Below, piece by piece: positions 27,362 to 35,234 of a DNA stretch of 35,234 nt (position 1 is the stretch's first letter; each line of letters opens with the position of its first letter). The translations under genes and the position numbers were made by a program. Source of the stretch: an uncultured Bacteroidales bacterium. GTDB taxonomy: Bacteria; Bacteroidota; Bacteroidia; Bacteroidales; JAUNSR01. The notes beneath the pieces were generated by a model. It had not been told where the DNA came from and made no database searches. It saw only the letters and a list, made by a program, of their open reading frames with translations. The DNA is taken from positions 1-35,234 of the forward strand of contig CAMTOJ010000039.1 of NCBI GenBank assembly GCA_947074145.1, read 5' to 3'.

Positions 27362-29149
27362 ATGAACAACATTCGTAATTTTTGTATCATAGCACATATT
27401 GATCATGGAAAAAGTACTCTGGCCGACAGATTACTGGAGTTTACCAACACAGTAGGAAGCAGAGATATGCAAGCCCAAGTGCTCGATAACATGGATCTTG
27501 AGCGTGAACGCGGTATTACAATCAAGAGTCATGCAATCCAGATGGAATATATGCTAAATGGCGAAAAGTATATTCTAAATCTTATAGATACTCCGGGACA
27601 TGTAGACTTTTCTTATGAAGTATCAAGATCTATAGCTGCTTGTGAAGGAGCACTCCTAATTGTAGATGGAACTCAAGGTATTCAGGCTCAGACAATATCA
27701 AATCTGTATATGGCGGTAGATCATAATCTTGAGATAATTCCTATTATCAATAAATGTGATCTTGAAAGTGCTATGCCAGAGGAGGTAGAAGATGAAATAA
27801 TTGAGCTACTTGGTTGTGATCGTTCTGAAATTCTTCGCGCTAGCGGTAAAACCGGTATGGGGGTAGAAGATATTCTTCATCGTATTGTAGAAAAAGTCCC
27901 TGCACCAAAAGGTGATCCCCAAGCACCTCTGCAAGCTCTTATTTTTGATTCTGTTTTTAATTCATATAGAGGTATCATTGCTTATTTCAAGATTGTTAAT
28001 GGTACATTAAAAAGTGGTGATAAAGTTAAATTTGTTGCAACAGAAAAGGAATATGAAGCTGACGAAATCGGAGTTCTTAAACTTGATATGGTTTCTCGAA
28101 AGGAGTTAAGTACCGGAGATGTTGGATATATAATATCTGGTATTAAAACTTCAAAAGAGGTAAAAGTAGGAGATACAATAACTCATCAATTAAATCCGTG
28201 CGATAAAGGGATAGAGGGATTTGAAGAGGTTAAACCAATGGTTTTTGCCGGTATTTATCCTATTGAGAGTGAAGATTTTGAAAACTTAAGAGCCTCACTC
28301 GAAAAACTTCAGTTGAATGATGCTTCTCTAACCTTTCAGCCTGAATCATCTCTTGCTTTAGGTTTTGGATTCCGATGTGGTTTTTTGGGTCTTCTTCATA
28401 TGGAGATTATTCAAGAGCGATTAGATCGAGAATTTGATATGGACGTTATCACGACCGTGCCTAATGTATCCTATAAAGTATATGATAAAAAAGGTGAGAT
28501 GACAGAGGTTCATAATCCATCAGGTCTTCCAGAACCTACTCTTATCGAGAAAATAGAGGAACCTTATATCAGAGCTTCTGTTATCACTACTACTAATTAT
28601 ATTGGTCCTATTATGTCTCTTTGTCTTGGAAAACGAGGAGAGCTGGTAAAACAGGAATATATATCGGGAGATAGAGTTGAGATATTTTATGATATGCCAT
28701 TGGGAGAAATCGTTATTGATTTCTATGATAAATTGAAAAGTATATCAAAAGGTTATGCATCATTTGATTATTATATATCTGATTATAGACCTTCTAAGCT
28801 TGTAAAAGTTGATATTCTTTTAAATGGAGAACCTGTTGATGCTCTTTCTACTCTTACTCATTTTGATAATGCAGTGACACTTGGAAGAAGAATGTGTGAA
28901 AAGCTTAAAGACCTTATCCCTCGTCAGCAATTTGATGTTGCCATTCAGGCAGCAATAGGAGCAAAGATTATTGCAAGGGAAACTATCAAGGCTGTTCGTA
29001 AAGATGTAACGGCAAAATGTTATGGTGGAGATATAAGTCGTAAGCGAAAACTTCTTGAAAAACAAAAGAAAGGGAAAAAGAGAATGAAACAGATCGGATC
29101 TGTAGAGGTGCCTCAAAAAGCTTTTCTTGCAGTTTTGAAGATAGATTAA
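27362..29149 (+). CDS. lepA: Elongation factor 4 (translational GTPase LepA)
   Basis: The 595-residue ribosome-associated GTPase LepA/EF4, of usual length. GTPase motifs are AHIDHGKST (residues 11-19), the switch region [17 protein letters not shown] and NKCDLES. EF-G-like domains follow, including [21 protein letters not shown]. The LepA-specific C-terminal domain ends with [25 protein letters not shown] and [13 protein letters not shown]. It binds ribosomes and affects tRNA movement or initiation under stress (family knowledge). It has its own promoter and a strong terminator, so it is monocistronic here. Confidence 0.97.
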   Translation: MNNIRNFCIIAHIDHGKSTLADRLLEFTNTVGSRDMQAQVLDNMDLERERGITIKSHAIQMEYMLNGEKYILNLIDTPGHVDFSYEVSRSIAACEGALLIVDGTQGIQAQTISNLYMAVDHNLEIIPIINKCDLESAMPEEVEDEIIELLGCDRSEILRASGKTGMGVEDILHRIVEKVPAPKGDPQAPLQALIFDSVFNSYRGIIAYFKIVNGTLKSGDKVKFVATEKEYEADEIGVLKLDMVSRKELSTGDVGYIISGIKTSKEVKVGDTITHQLNPCDKGIEGFEEVKPMVFAGIYPIESEDFENLRASLEKLQLNDASLTFQPESSLALGFGFRCGFLGLLHMEIIQERLDREFDMDVITTVPNVSYKVYDKKGEMTEVHNPSGLPEPTLIEKIEEPYIRASVITTTNYIGPIMSLCLGKRGELVKQEYISGDRVEIFYDMPLGEIVIDFYDKLKSISKGYASFDYYISDYRPSKLVKVDILLNGEPVDALSTLTHFDNAVTLGRRMCEKLKDLIPRQQFDVAIQAAIGAKIIARETIKAVRKDVTAKCYGGDISRKRKLLEKQKKGKKRMKQIGSVEVPQKAFLAVLKID

Positions 29150-29543
29150 AATATATCTTTTTGTAAAATCAATAATTTACTCTCTATTATATGTAGTTCA
29201 TATAATAGAGAGTTTTTTTATAGTAAATATTCTGTTATTAAAATATGTCAGCTCCAAGAAATGAAAAATTTTTTTATTGACTATATAATTTTATTATGGC
29301 TCATCATCACGTGTTTATGCAGATATATTTCTCGGTTTAATTTATATTGCGAAATTATGCTTGCAAAAAAAATCATGAATTTATTTATTGAGTAGATAAT
29401 ATTTAAGATAAAGAGCAGTAGCGTTTATTTCTTCTTGTTTTTAGTTCAAAAAAAATATCAATTGAGAATAAAGTAAATTATAAACAAAAGTTTTGGGACT
29501 TATGTTATAGATGAAAATTCTTAATTTAATAATTTAAAAAATT
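29150..29543. other. Gene-free region between lepA and the MFS gene
   Basis: Contains the lepA terminator and then about 320 bases of AT-rich DNA. A near-match to the -7 consensus, TATATTTC, is at 29324-29331, but it lacks a -33 partner and would give a 200-base leader. No other structure is recognised. Confidence 0.65.
29179..29219 (+). terminator. Terminator of lepA
   Basis: A perfect 15-bp stem (29179-29193 with 29199-29213) with a 5-base loop, followed by a run of seven T, 30 bases past the lepA stop. Confidence 0.95.
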
Positions 29544-31064
29544 ATGGGCGTAAAAACTGGTAAAGGATGGACACTTCCCATCATTGTTTTGCTGGATATA
29601 TATGTAGTCTGGATAATGACTTCCATAGCCGGATTGGCTGTATCTCCAATAGAGAGTAAACTTGCTTCTATATTTCCGAATAGTTCTCAGTTAGAAATTC
29701 AAATGATAACAACGATTCCATCGTTGGCTTGTATCCCTTTTATTTTTATTGGTGGTGCAATGGGGATGAGGTTTAATAATATTAAACTTTTGAACATTGC
29801 ATGTATTATTTATGTAATTGCAGGGGCGCTGTGTCTGGTAGCCGATGCCATGTGGCAATTGCTTGTATTGAGCTTTTTCTGTGGTTTGGGTGCAGGTATC
29901 GTATCTCCTTTATCTGTAGTTTTTCTTTCAAATATATTTACAGGTAAATATAAGACTAAGCAATTCGGTTATGTATCTGCAATATTAAATGTTGTAATAT
30001 TCCTGGCTGTAATCGGTACGGGTTATCTGGCTGATATTAACTGGCATCTACCATTTGTTATATATCTTATTCCCGTTATTATTCTGATACTGACACCATG
30101 GTTAAAGAAATACGTAATCGAGCCGCCTAAGCATGTAAAAGGGGAGAAAGAGGCTAAGAGTAAATTCAAGTTCTCTCAGGAGTGTAATATCCCGGCTCTT
30201 ATAAAATATTCGCTATTTTATCTTTTTGTTACAATAACATTAATGACAATAACGTTATACATTCCATTTTCTCTTTCAGCACAAGGTCGAAGCACAGGAA
30301 TGATTGGAGATTTAACATCGATTGTATATTTTGGTATGATTATTTCCGGTCTTATATTGAATCAATGTATTAAGATTTTGAAAAAATGGATATATGATGC
30401 AATTCTTTTATGTATGGCAGGAGGGTTTGTATTAATGTTAATCTCATCTAGTCCGGTTATAATAGGTATAGGTATTTTTGTAGTATCATTTTTCTTTGGG
30501 ATTGCTCAACCTCTTTGTTATGCAAGATGTTCCGGTATCTCAACTCAAAAAGCGAGTACAATGTCTATGGCGTTCTTCATTTCAATGAACTATATAGGAA
30601 GTTTGATATGTCCGTTTGTGATTGACTTTATCAGAAACACAATTTTCCATATGGAGCATAATTATAATTTCCCATATCTTATAGCAGCAGTAGTTTCAGT
30701 TCTTGGAATGGTGTTTTTGATTTTCAAAAGAATTTTTTATCACCCAAAAAATACATTCCATTTTCCTGCCGGTGAACTTTCTGCTGACGCTGCTCCTGCG
30801 GTGTCGAGTTCAGCTAGTTCGAGCAGTTCAACTCAATCAAAACCTTCGAATTCAAAACCTGAAGCAAATCTCTCAAAACCAATATCCGGATCTTCCTCAA
30901 AATCTGAATATAAATCTCCTGCAGAAGAGTCAAATAAGGATAATGTAGAGCAGAGTTCAAATACTACAACTACTAGTTCTCAAGCTAATCCATCGGAAAG
31001 TAACCCAGGAGCACCTCCTTTTGAAGCAAATATTCCTCCGAAGCCAAAGGATACAGATGATTAA
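29544..31064 (+). CDS. MFS transporter with Ser/Pro-rich C-terminal tail
   Basis: A 506-residue major facilitator superfamily permease. About twelve hydrophobic helices lie in residues 10-395, with family-like signatures after helix 2 (GGAMGMRFNNIKLL) and in helix 5-6 (GTGYLADINWHLPFVIYLIP). A charged central loop (KHVKGEKEAKSKFKF) separates the halves. Residues 406-506 form a low-complexity hydrophilic tail rich in Ser, Pro, Asn, Lys and Glu (VSSSASSSSSTQSKPSNSKP and onward), unusual for this family and probably cytoplasmic. Substrate is unknown. It is separated from the phospholipase B-like pair by its own terminator and 432 bases but points the same way. Bacteroidota often place such permeases next to amide hydrolases (inference). 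Confidence 0.9.
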   Translation: MGVKTGKGWTLPIIVLLDIYVVWIMTSIAGLAVSPIESKLASIFPNSSQLEIQMITTIPSLACIPFIFIGGAMGMRFNNIKLLNIACIIYVIAGALCLVADAMWQLLVLSFFCGLGAGIVSPLSVVFLSNIFTGKYKTKQFGYVSAILNVVIFLAVIGTGYLADINWHLPFVIYLIPVIILILTPWLKKYVIEPPKHVKGEKEAKSKFKFSQECNIPALIKYSLFYLFVTITLMTITLYIPFSLSAQGRSTGMIGDLTSIVYFGMIISGLILNQCIKILKKWIYDAILLCMAGGFVLMLISSSPVIIGIGIFVVSFFFGIAQPLCYARCSGISTQKASTMSMAFFISMNYIGSLICPFVIDFIRNTIFHMEHNYNFPYLIAAVVSVLGMVFLIFKRIFYHPKNTFHFPAGELSADAAPAVSSSASSSSSTQSKPSNSKPEANLSKPISGSSSKSEYKSPAEESNKDNVEQSSNTTTTSSQANPSESNPGAPPFEANIPPKPKDTDD

Positions 31065-31496
31065 TATTCAAGATTTTGCTTGATGTAATATATAATCCCC
31101 TTTTTATTACTTCTTTCTATAGGTAATTTTAGAAATAACGTAATAGAAAGGGGATTTTGAATATAGTAAATATACTTTATAATAAAGAAAAAGTAGAAAA
31201 AGGATATAACTATAGTATTTCATATCGAAATCTACTAACTTTTTATAATCTAAAATTTTTACGTTTTTATAATACTTGTATTAAGTTTTTAATAGCAAAT
31301 TCTCTATACTGTAAATATTCATTATGCTGTTATTAATAACTAAAATATGTCATCAAAAATCCAACATTTACAAGATTATAATGTTTCTATATATGTGTAT
31401 GAGGTGTTGGATATCTTAAACTATATTTTTTCAAAATTGTAGTAGGAAGATTATACCTTATATTTTGAAATCTTACATTATTAAAATAAAAAAATT
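31065..31496. other. Gene-free region upstream of the phospholipase B-like pair
   Basis: Holds the MFS terminator and then about 340 bases of very AT-rich leader. atccaaca (31359-31366) and tgttggat (31405-31412) form an 8-bp inverted repeat with a 38-base spacer. No exact TAnnTTTG box was found; the nearest is tatattttg just before the gene (31459-31467), with the spacing off by one base. Confidence 0.6.
31094..31158 (+). terminator. Terminator of the MFS gene
   Basis: aatcccctttttattac (31094-31110) pairs with gtaatagaaaggggatt (31140-31156), all 17 positions if one T-G pair is allowed, around a 29-base loop, followed by TTTT. It begins 29 bases past the stop. Confidence 0.8.
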
Positions 31497-33092
31497 ATGG
31501 CTATTACAGAATTTGTTTTGAATGATTATTGCAAAGGATATGCAGAAGTCATTGATAACTGTTGGAATTATGGTGTATTCGCACAAGATCCAAATGTAGA
31601 TATTTTTGTAAACGAGTTTTATGCAGGTTTTATACAGGGAAAAGTTCAAGGCAAGCTTGCTATTAAATCAGCACGTGATAATGTTTGGCGTAACTTCTTA
31701 ATCTGTTATTCCCCACAAGACAATATATATATAGATATTTCGGATCAGGCATTACAGGTTGCACAAGACTCATTGAATAATAATTATAAATATCTGTATG
31801 ATTGGTTGCAAAAACATGGTACAGAAAGAATAGGTGTTCATATTAAACGCCTACTTATGCGTATGGCAGGTATTTGGGCCGGTGTTAAATACGATAAAGT
31901 TCCCGATCAGATCTCGTTTGAATCCTTTGATCCTTCAAAAATAGATCCAGCAGAGTTGAAACTTGGTAAATATGATGCCCAAAATGTGACTTTTATGGAT
32001 ATATATCTTATCAATGCAGAAATGGATATGTATGATGTAATTTCTGATAAGATAGGCATTAGTTATGGTGCAGCATTTAAGAAAAAACCGGCTAAACCTG
32101 ACCATTGTTCGGCTTTTGTTAAATATATGGATGACGGAGAGTTATATATAACACATAATAGTTGGTGTGGTTATTTTGCTCAATCCTGTGCAATTACATA
32201 TTTGATTGGTGAAGATTTTCTTACTCAAAATGCTTATAGCCAAGGTCAATTTGGTAGTAATACTGATTTCGGATTTAATAAAAATGGTATAGCTTTTAAT
32301 GAAACAACTCATGCTTATCTTAAAAATGAACCAAAAGAGATTGGTATTTGGTTAACATGGAGATCTGCCGCTGCTGAAATGTTTGCTACTTCAATTCAGG
32401 ATTTCTATGATCATGTTTCAATTGATAATACTGCTACATATCAGAATGGTTATATGCTTATTGATGCAAATCGAGGCGAAATAGGTCTGGTAGAGATGAG
32501 TTATACTCGTTTTGTATTGTTTACTTCTGACGGAAAAGAATTGAAAGTGTTTGATTCAACAGGTTATAAACCTACAGAAAAAGACTACGACCCACATTTG
32601 ATTACTCCAACACATATTTTTGGTATCAATTTCCCTATTTCAAAATCAGTATGTTATGATCTTGAAACAATTGATACGCGTCCTATGCGTCGTATCCAGT
32701 TTTGGAATCTTATTGATACTGTCTCTTGCATTGAATCAGCAAAGGCGCTTATTACCCATACTGGAGATAAAGAACCATTATCTATTTATGGTCGTTGGGA
32801 CTTAGGTTTTGGTACTACGGAATTTCATAGAATAAGACCTGACGGATCAATTGATGCAAAAGCCGTTTCAGCTAGTATGATAAAAGAGGTTCTGAGCGGG
32901 CTTTCTTTCAAACCAAATAAAGATAGTAATAAGACATCGTTCTGGATGAAATATGGAACTCCTCTTTTTGAAGGAAAACCATTCGTGTGGTCGGATTCAA
33001 GATTCAAAGAATTCAAAGGTAGTCAGTCAGAAGATTTTGTTCCTGATGCAGTAGATGGTAGATGGAATCTTGTAAAAATGTTTATGGATTAA
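31497..33092 (+). CDS. Phospholipase B-like N-terminal nucleophile hydrolase, copy 1
   Basis: A 531-residue member of the phospholipase B-like (PLBD, laminin-ancestor) family, similar in length to the eukaryotic proteins. Family landmarks are in order: an N-terminal helix AGFIQGKVQG, PDHCSAFVKY with the putative nucleophile Cys204, LYITHNSWCGY (His220, Asn221, Trp223), GSNTDFGFNKNGIAFNETT, and IDNTATYQNGYMLID (Asn311, Tyr315, Asn317), followed by GLVEMS. In this family the chain self-cleaves just before the Cys to expose it as the N-terminal nucleophile of an amide or ester hydrolase (family knowledge). No signal peptide is visible (MAITEFVLND), so it should be cytoplasmic. The substrate is unknown. 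A tandem paralogue follows after 65 bases without a terminator. A choloylglycine/C45-type hydrolase is the alternative but fits less well. Confidence 0.8.
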   Translation: MAITEFVLNDYCKGYAEVIDNCWNYGVFAQDPNVDIFVNEFYAGFIQGKVQGKLAIKSARDNVWRNFLICYSPQDNIYIDISDQALQVAQDSLNNNYKYLYDWLQKHGTERIGVHIKRLLMRMAGIWAGVKYDKVPDQISFESFDPSKIDPAELKLGKYDAQNVTFMDIYLINAEMDMYDVISDKIGISYGAAFKKKPAKPDHCSAFVKYMDDGELYITHNSWCGYFAQSCAITYLIGEDFLTQNAYSQGQFGSNTDFGFNKNGIAFNETTHAYLKNEPKEIGIWLTWRSAAAEMFATSIQDFYDHVSIDNTATYQNGYMLIDANRGEIGLVEMSYTRFVLFTSDGKELKVFDSTGYKPTEKDYDPHLITPTHIFGINFPISKSVCYDLETIDTRPMRRIQFWNLIDTVSCIESAKALITHTGDKEPLSIYGRWDLGFGTTEFHRIRPDGSIDAKAVSASMIKEVLSGLSFKPNKDSNKTSFWMKYGTPLFEGKPFVWSDSRFKEFKGSQSEDFVPDAVDGRWNLVKMFMD

Positions 33093-33157
33093 ATTGTATA
33101 TAAATGTCATATATACAGACATTAATATAATCTATTTAAACTAATTATTTAGAAATA

Positions 33158-34783
33158 ATGTATTCAAAAAATAATATGTTTCAAAACTCTGATATTAAAG
33201 AATATGTTCTCAATGATTATTGTAAAGGTTACTCTCAATTAATAGATAATTGTTGGAATTATAGCGTATTTGCACAAGATCCGAGAGTTGATATATTTAA
33301 AAATGAATTATATGCCGGTTTTGTACAGGCAAAAATTCAGGGAAAGGATGCAATTAAAGCAGCGCGAGATAATGTATGGCGTAATTTCCTGATATGTTAT
33401 TCTCCTCAAGAGAATATATATACCGACATTTCAGATCAAGCTCTTAAAGTAGCTCTTAACAGTTGTATGGATAATTATATTTATCTATATCAATGGATAG
33501 AGAAACATAAAGGAGAAAAGATTGCTGATAGAATAAAAAGGATTCTCTTGAGAATGGCAGGTATTTGGGCAGGAGTCAATAATGAAGGTTTTCCTGACAC
33601 TTTGACTTTTGAATCATTAGATCCTGCAAAAATGGATCCATCTCAAATGAAATTAGGAGGATATGATGCAAACTGTTTAACATTTATGGATATTTATTTC
33701 CTTAATGTTGAGATGGATATGTATGATGTGATATCTGATAATATCGGTATTAATTATGGCGCAGCATTTAAGAAAAAACCGACTAAACCGGACCATTGCA
33801 GTGCCTTTGTAAAATATCTTGATAATGGAGATATCTATATTACTCATAATACATGGTTTGGATTTTTTTCGCAGACTATAGCAATGACATATGTTATAGG
33901 AGAGGATTTTGTCTCTTTAAACGCAATTAGTCAAGGAGTAATTGGAAGTAATACAGACTTTGGTTTCAATAAGAATGGTATATGTTTTAATGAAACAACC
34001 CATGCTTATATGAAAAACGAACCTAAAGAATTAGGTATATGGTTGACATGGCGCGCTGCAGCTGCAGAAATGTTTTCTACGTCTATACAGGATTTTTATG
34101 AATATATATGCATAGACAATACTGCTACGTTCCAAAACGGATATATGCTAGTTGATGTAAATAAAGGAGAGTTCGGATTGGTTGAAATGAGTTATAACAG
34201 GATAATTTTATTTATCGGTAACGGTAAAACCTTAACACAGATAGACTCAACCGGATATAAGCCTACTGAAAAGGATTATGATCCTCATTTAATATCACCT
34301 ACACATATATTTGGTATAAACTATCCAATCTCAAAGCCTGTATGTTATGAGCTTGAAACACTCGATACAAGACCTATGAGGCGAATTCAGTTTTTCAATA
34401 AAATTGATTCTGTGGTAGATGATGAAAGTTGTAAAAAACTCATTACCTACACCGAAGATGATGAGCCGTTGTCTATATATGGTCGCTGGGATTTAGGGTA
34501 TGGTACAACCGAATTCGGACGTATAAGACCTGATGGTTCAGTTGATGCAAAGATCGTTTCAGCAAGCTGCGTAAAAAAGCTGCTTTCCGAACTTTCGTAC
34601 AAACCGAACAAAGATAGTTTAAAAACATCTTTCTGGATGAAATATGGTACATCCATTATAAATGGGAAACCTTTTATTTGGTCTGAATCCAGATTTAAAC
34701 AATTTAAACTTTCTCAGGATATAGATTATGTTCCTGATGTGCTCGACGGAAAATGGAACAAGGTTAAATTGTTTATGGATTAA
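33158..34783 (+). CDS. Phospholipase B-like N-terminal nucleophile hydrolase, copy 2
   Basis: A 541-residue paralogue of the preceding gene, collinear over its full length without large gaps and clearly more than half identical by eye. The N-terminus is ten residues longer (MYSKNNMFQNSDIKEYVLND); a start at Met7 is possible. The nucleophile Cys214 in PDHCSAFVKY, the YITHNTWFGF motif, GSNTDFGFNKNGICFNETT and IDNTATFQNGYMLVD are conserved. Differences lie around the presumed pocket, such as NSWCGYFAQSCAIT changing to NTWFGFFSQTIAMT. That suggests a different substrate or a different rate. There is no signal peptide. It is cotranscribed with copy 1 and ends at a strong terminator. Confidence 0.8.
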   Translation: MYSKNNMFQNSDIKEYVLNDYCKGYSQLIDNCWNYSVFAQDPRVDIFKNELYAGFVQAKIQGKDAIKAARDNVWRNFLICYSPQENIYTDISDQALKVALNSCMDNYIYLYQWIEKHKGEKIADRIKRILLRMAGIWAGVNNEGFPDTLTFESLDPAKMDPSQMKLGGYDANCLTFMDIYFLNVEMDMYDVISDNIGINYGAAFKKKPTKPDHCSAFVKYLDNGDIYITHNTWFGFFSQTIAMTYVIGEDFVSLNAISQGVIGSNTDFGFNKNGICFNETTHAYMKNEPKELGIWLTWRAAAAEMFSTSIQDFYEYICIDNTATFQNGYMLVDVNKGEFGLVEMSYNRIILFIGNGKTLTQIDSTGYKPTEKDYDPHLISPTHIFGINYPISKPVCYELETLDTRPMRRIQFFNKIDSVVDDESCKKLITYTEDDEPLSIYGRWDLGYGTTEFGRIRPDGSVDAKIVSASCVKKLLSELSYKPNKDSLKTSFWMKYGTSIINGKPFIWSESRFKQFKLSQDIDYVPDVLDGKWNKVKLFMD

Positions 34784-34804
34784 AAAGAGTATTATTTTAT
34801 AAAT

Positions 34805-34850
34805 AAAATCTACTTGGTTTCTATAATGGAGATCAAGTAGATTTTTTTTT
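34805..34850 (+). terminator. Terminator after the phospholipase B-like pair
   Basis: aaaatctacttg (34805-34816) pairs with caagtagatttt (34834-34845). The stem extends by five more pairs, including two G-U, to a 7-base loop. A run of T follows to 34850. Confidence 0.92.
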
Positions 34851-34985
34851 AAGCATAAACATTAATATCTCAAAATAGCGAATGAATTAAGATTGGTATT
34901 ATTTTTTAACATTTGTCTTAGCTGTTGATTAATAGGCTTAAACGGTCATAGAGCTATTTGTGGACAATAAAATTTGTCAGAATAA

Positions 34986-35016
34986 TTTGCATATAAAAAG
35001 ATTTGCACTACTTTTG
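34986..35016 (+). promoter_or_regulatory. Consensus Bacteroidota promoter of the tRNA operon
   Basis: TTTG at 34986-34989, exactly 19 bases, then TACTTTTG at 35009-35016. This is a perfect match to TTTG-N19-TAnnTTTG. Transcription should start near 35022, about 50 bases before tRNA-Tyr, consistent with a strongly expressed tRNA transcript with a processed leader. Confidence 0.88.
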
Positions 35017-35070
35017 CAACGCAATCGGGAAACAACACAACGCAAGTTAAGGAACAAGATTGAAGGTCAT

Positions 35071-35153
35071 GGGCAAATACCAGAGTGGCCAAATGGGGCA
35101 GACTGTAAATCTGCTGTCTTTCGACTTCGGTGGTTCGAATCCATCTTTGCCCA
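35071..35153 (+). tRNA. tRNA-Tyr (GTA)
   Basis: An 83-base class II tRNA. The acceptor stem is GGGCAAA with TTTGCCC and discriminator A. The anticodon stem GCAGA/TCTGC holds the loop CTGTAAA with anticodon GTA at 35105-35107. A long variable arm (tgtctttcgacttcgg region) and T-loop TTCGAAT are present. The 3' CCA is not encoded as such (acaaaact follows). Confidence 0.95.
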
Positions 35154-35182
35154 CAAAACTAAAAGAGATTAGTTTTGCAATC

Positions 35183-35234
35183 GCGGGAGTAGCTCAGTTG
35201 ATAGAGCATCAGCCTTCCAAGCTGAGGGTCGCGG
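35183..35234 (+). tRNA. tRNA-Gly (TCC), cut by window end
   Basis: The first 52 bases of a tRNA: acceptor start gcgggagt, D-arm agctcagttgatagagc, and an anticodon loop cttccaa giving anticodon TCC for glycine. It follows tRNA-Tyr by 29 bases, presumably in the same transcript. In Bacteroidota this pair is often followed by tRNA-Thr and tuf, which would lie beyond the window (inference). Confidence 0.92.

Noticed and set aside
31497..34783. Choloylglycine hydrolase or C45 acyltransferase identity for the two hydrolases
   Set aside because: Those enzymes are usually about 320-400 residues with the Cys at or near the N-terminus. Here the Cys is at residue 204/214 in a chain of more than 530 residues, and the downstream motifs fit the phospholipase B-like family.
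34960..35172. A 70-codon open frame across the tRNA operon
   Set aside because: It runs through the promoter and tRNA-Tyr; the open frame is accidental.
1..35234. CRISPR arrays, insertion sequences, integrases or prophage genes
   Set aside because: No regular spaced repeats, transposase or integrase motifs were seen on either strand.

Overview
The window is AT-rich DNA from the phylum Bacteroidota, most likely order Bacteroidales. Supporting signs are: promoter boxes of the TAnnTTTG type with TTTG about 19 bases upstream; start codons mostly without a Shine-Dalgarno sequence; a T9SS type B C-terminal sorting domain; PorT-like and DUF3943 outer-membrane proteins; a LysM/periplasmic-binding fusion; and a C-terminal PhoU-like domain on the Na/Pi cotransporter. 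Genus cannot be fixed from the sequence alone.

Layout. 1-1929 (-) is threonyl-tRNA synthetase, missing only its last few codons. A gene-free 700 bases follows, holding an unusually GC-rich, foldable element at about 2191-2360. Next on the minus strand come a fimbrillin-like lipoprotein, a DJ-1/PfpI protein and an unrecognised helical protein. At 5790-9708 (+) a P-type ATPase that has lost its phosphorylated aspartate and several other catalytic residues is followed by a DUF3943 outer-membrane protein. 9718-17733 (-) is an envelope and repair block: PorT-like barrel, LysM/binding-protein fusion, UvrA, MltD-like lytic transglycosylase and a T9SS cargo protein. Guanine deaminase (-), a Na/Pi cotransporter (+) and an orphan TPR histidine kinase (+) follow. 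Then come a small two-helix membrane protein (-), a PhoR/PhoB-like two-component pair (-) and lepA (+).

The right end (29544-34783, +) is the most unusual accessory part. An MFS transporter with a 101-residue Ser/Pro-rich tail is followed, after a terminator, by two tandem paralogues of the phospholipase B-like N-terminal-nucleophile hydrolase family. That family is best known from eukaryotic lysosomes, but these copies lack signal peptides. The window closes with a textbook Bacteroidota promoter driving tRNA-Tyr and a truncated tRNA-Gly.

How genes may work together: the transporter could import a substrate for the two cytoplasmic hydrolases (inference). UvrA and the lytic transglycosylase are only 15 bases apart and are probably cotranscribed. 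The kinase/regulator pair is translationally close-coupled. The main candidates for something undescribed are the pseudo-ATPase with its DUF3943 partner, the duplicated phospholipase B-like pair, and the structured GC-rich element upstream of thrS.
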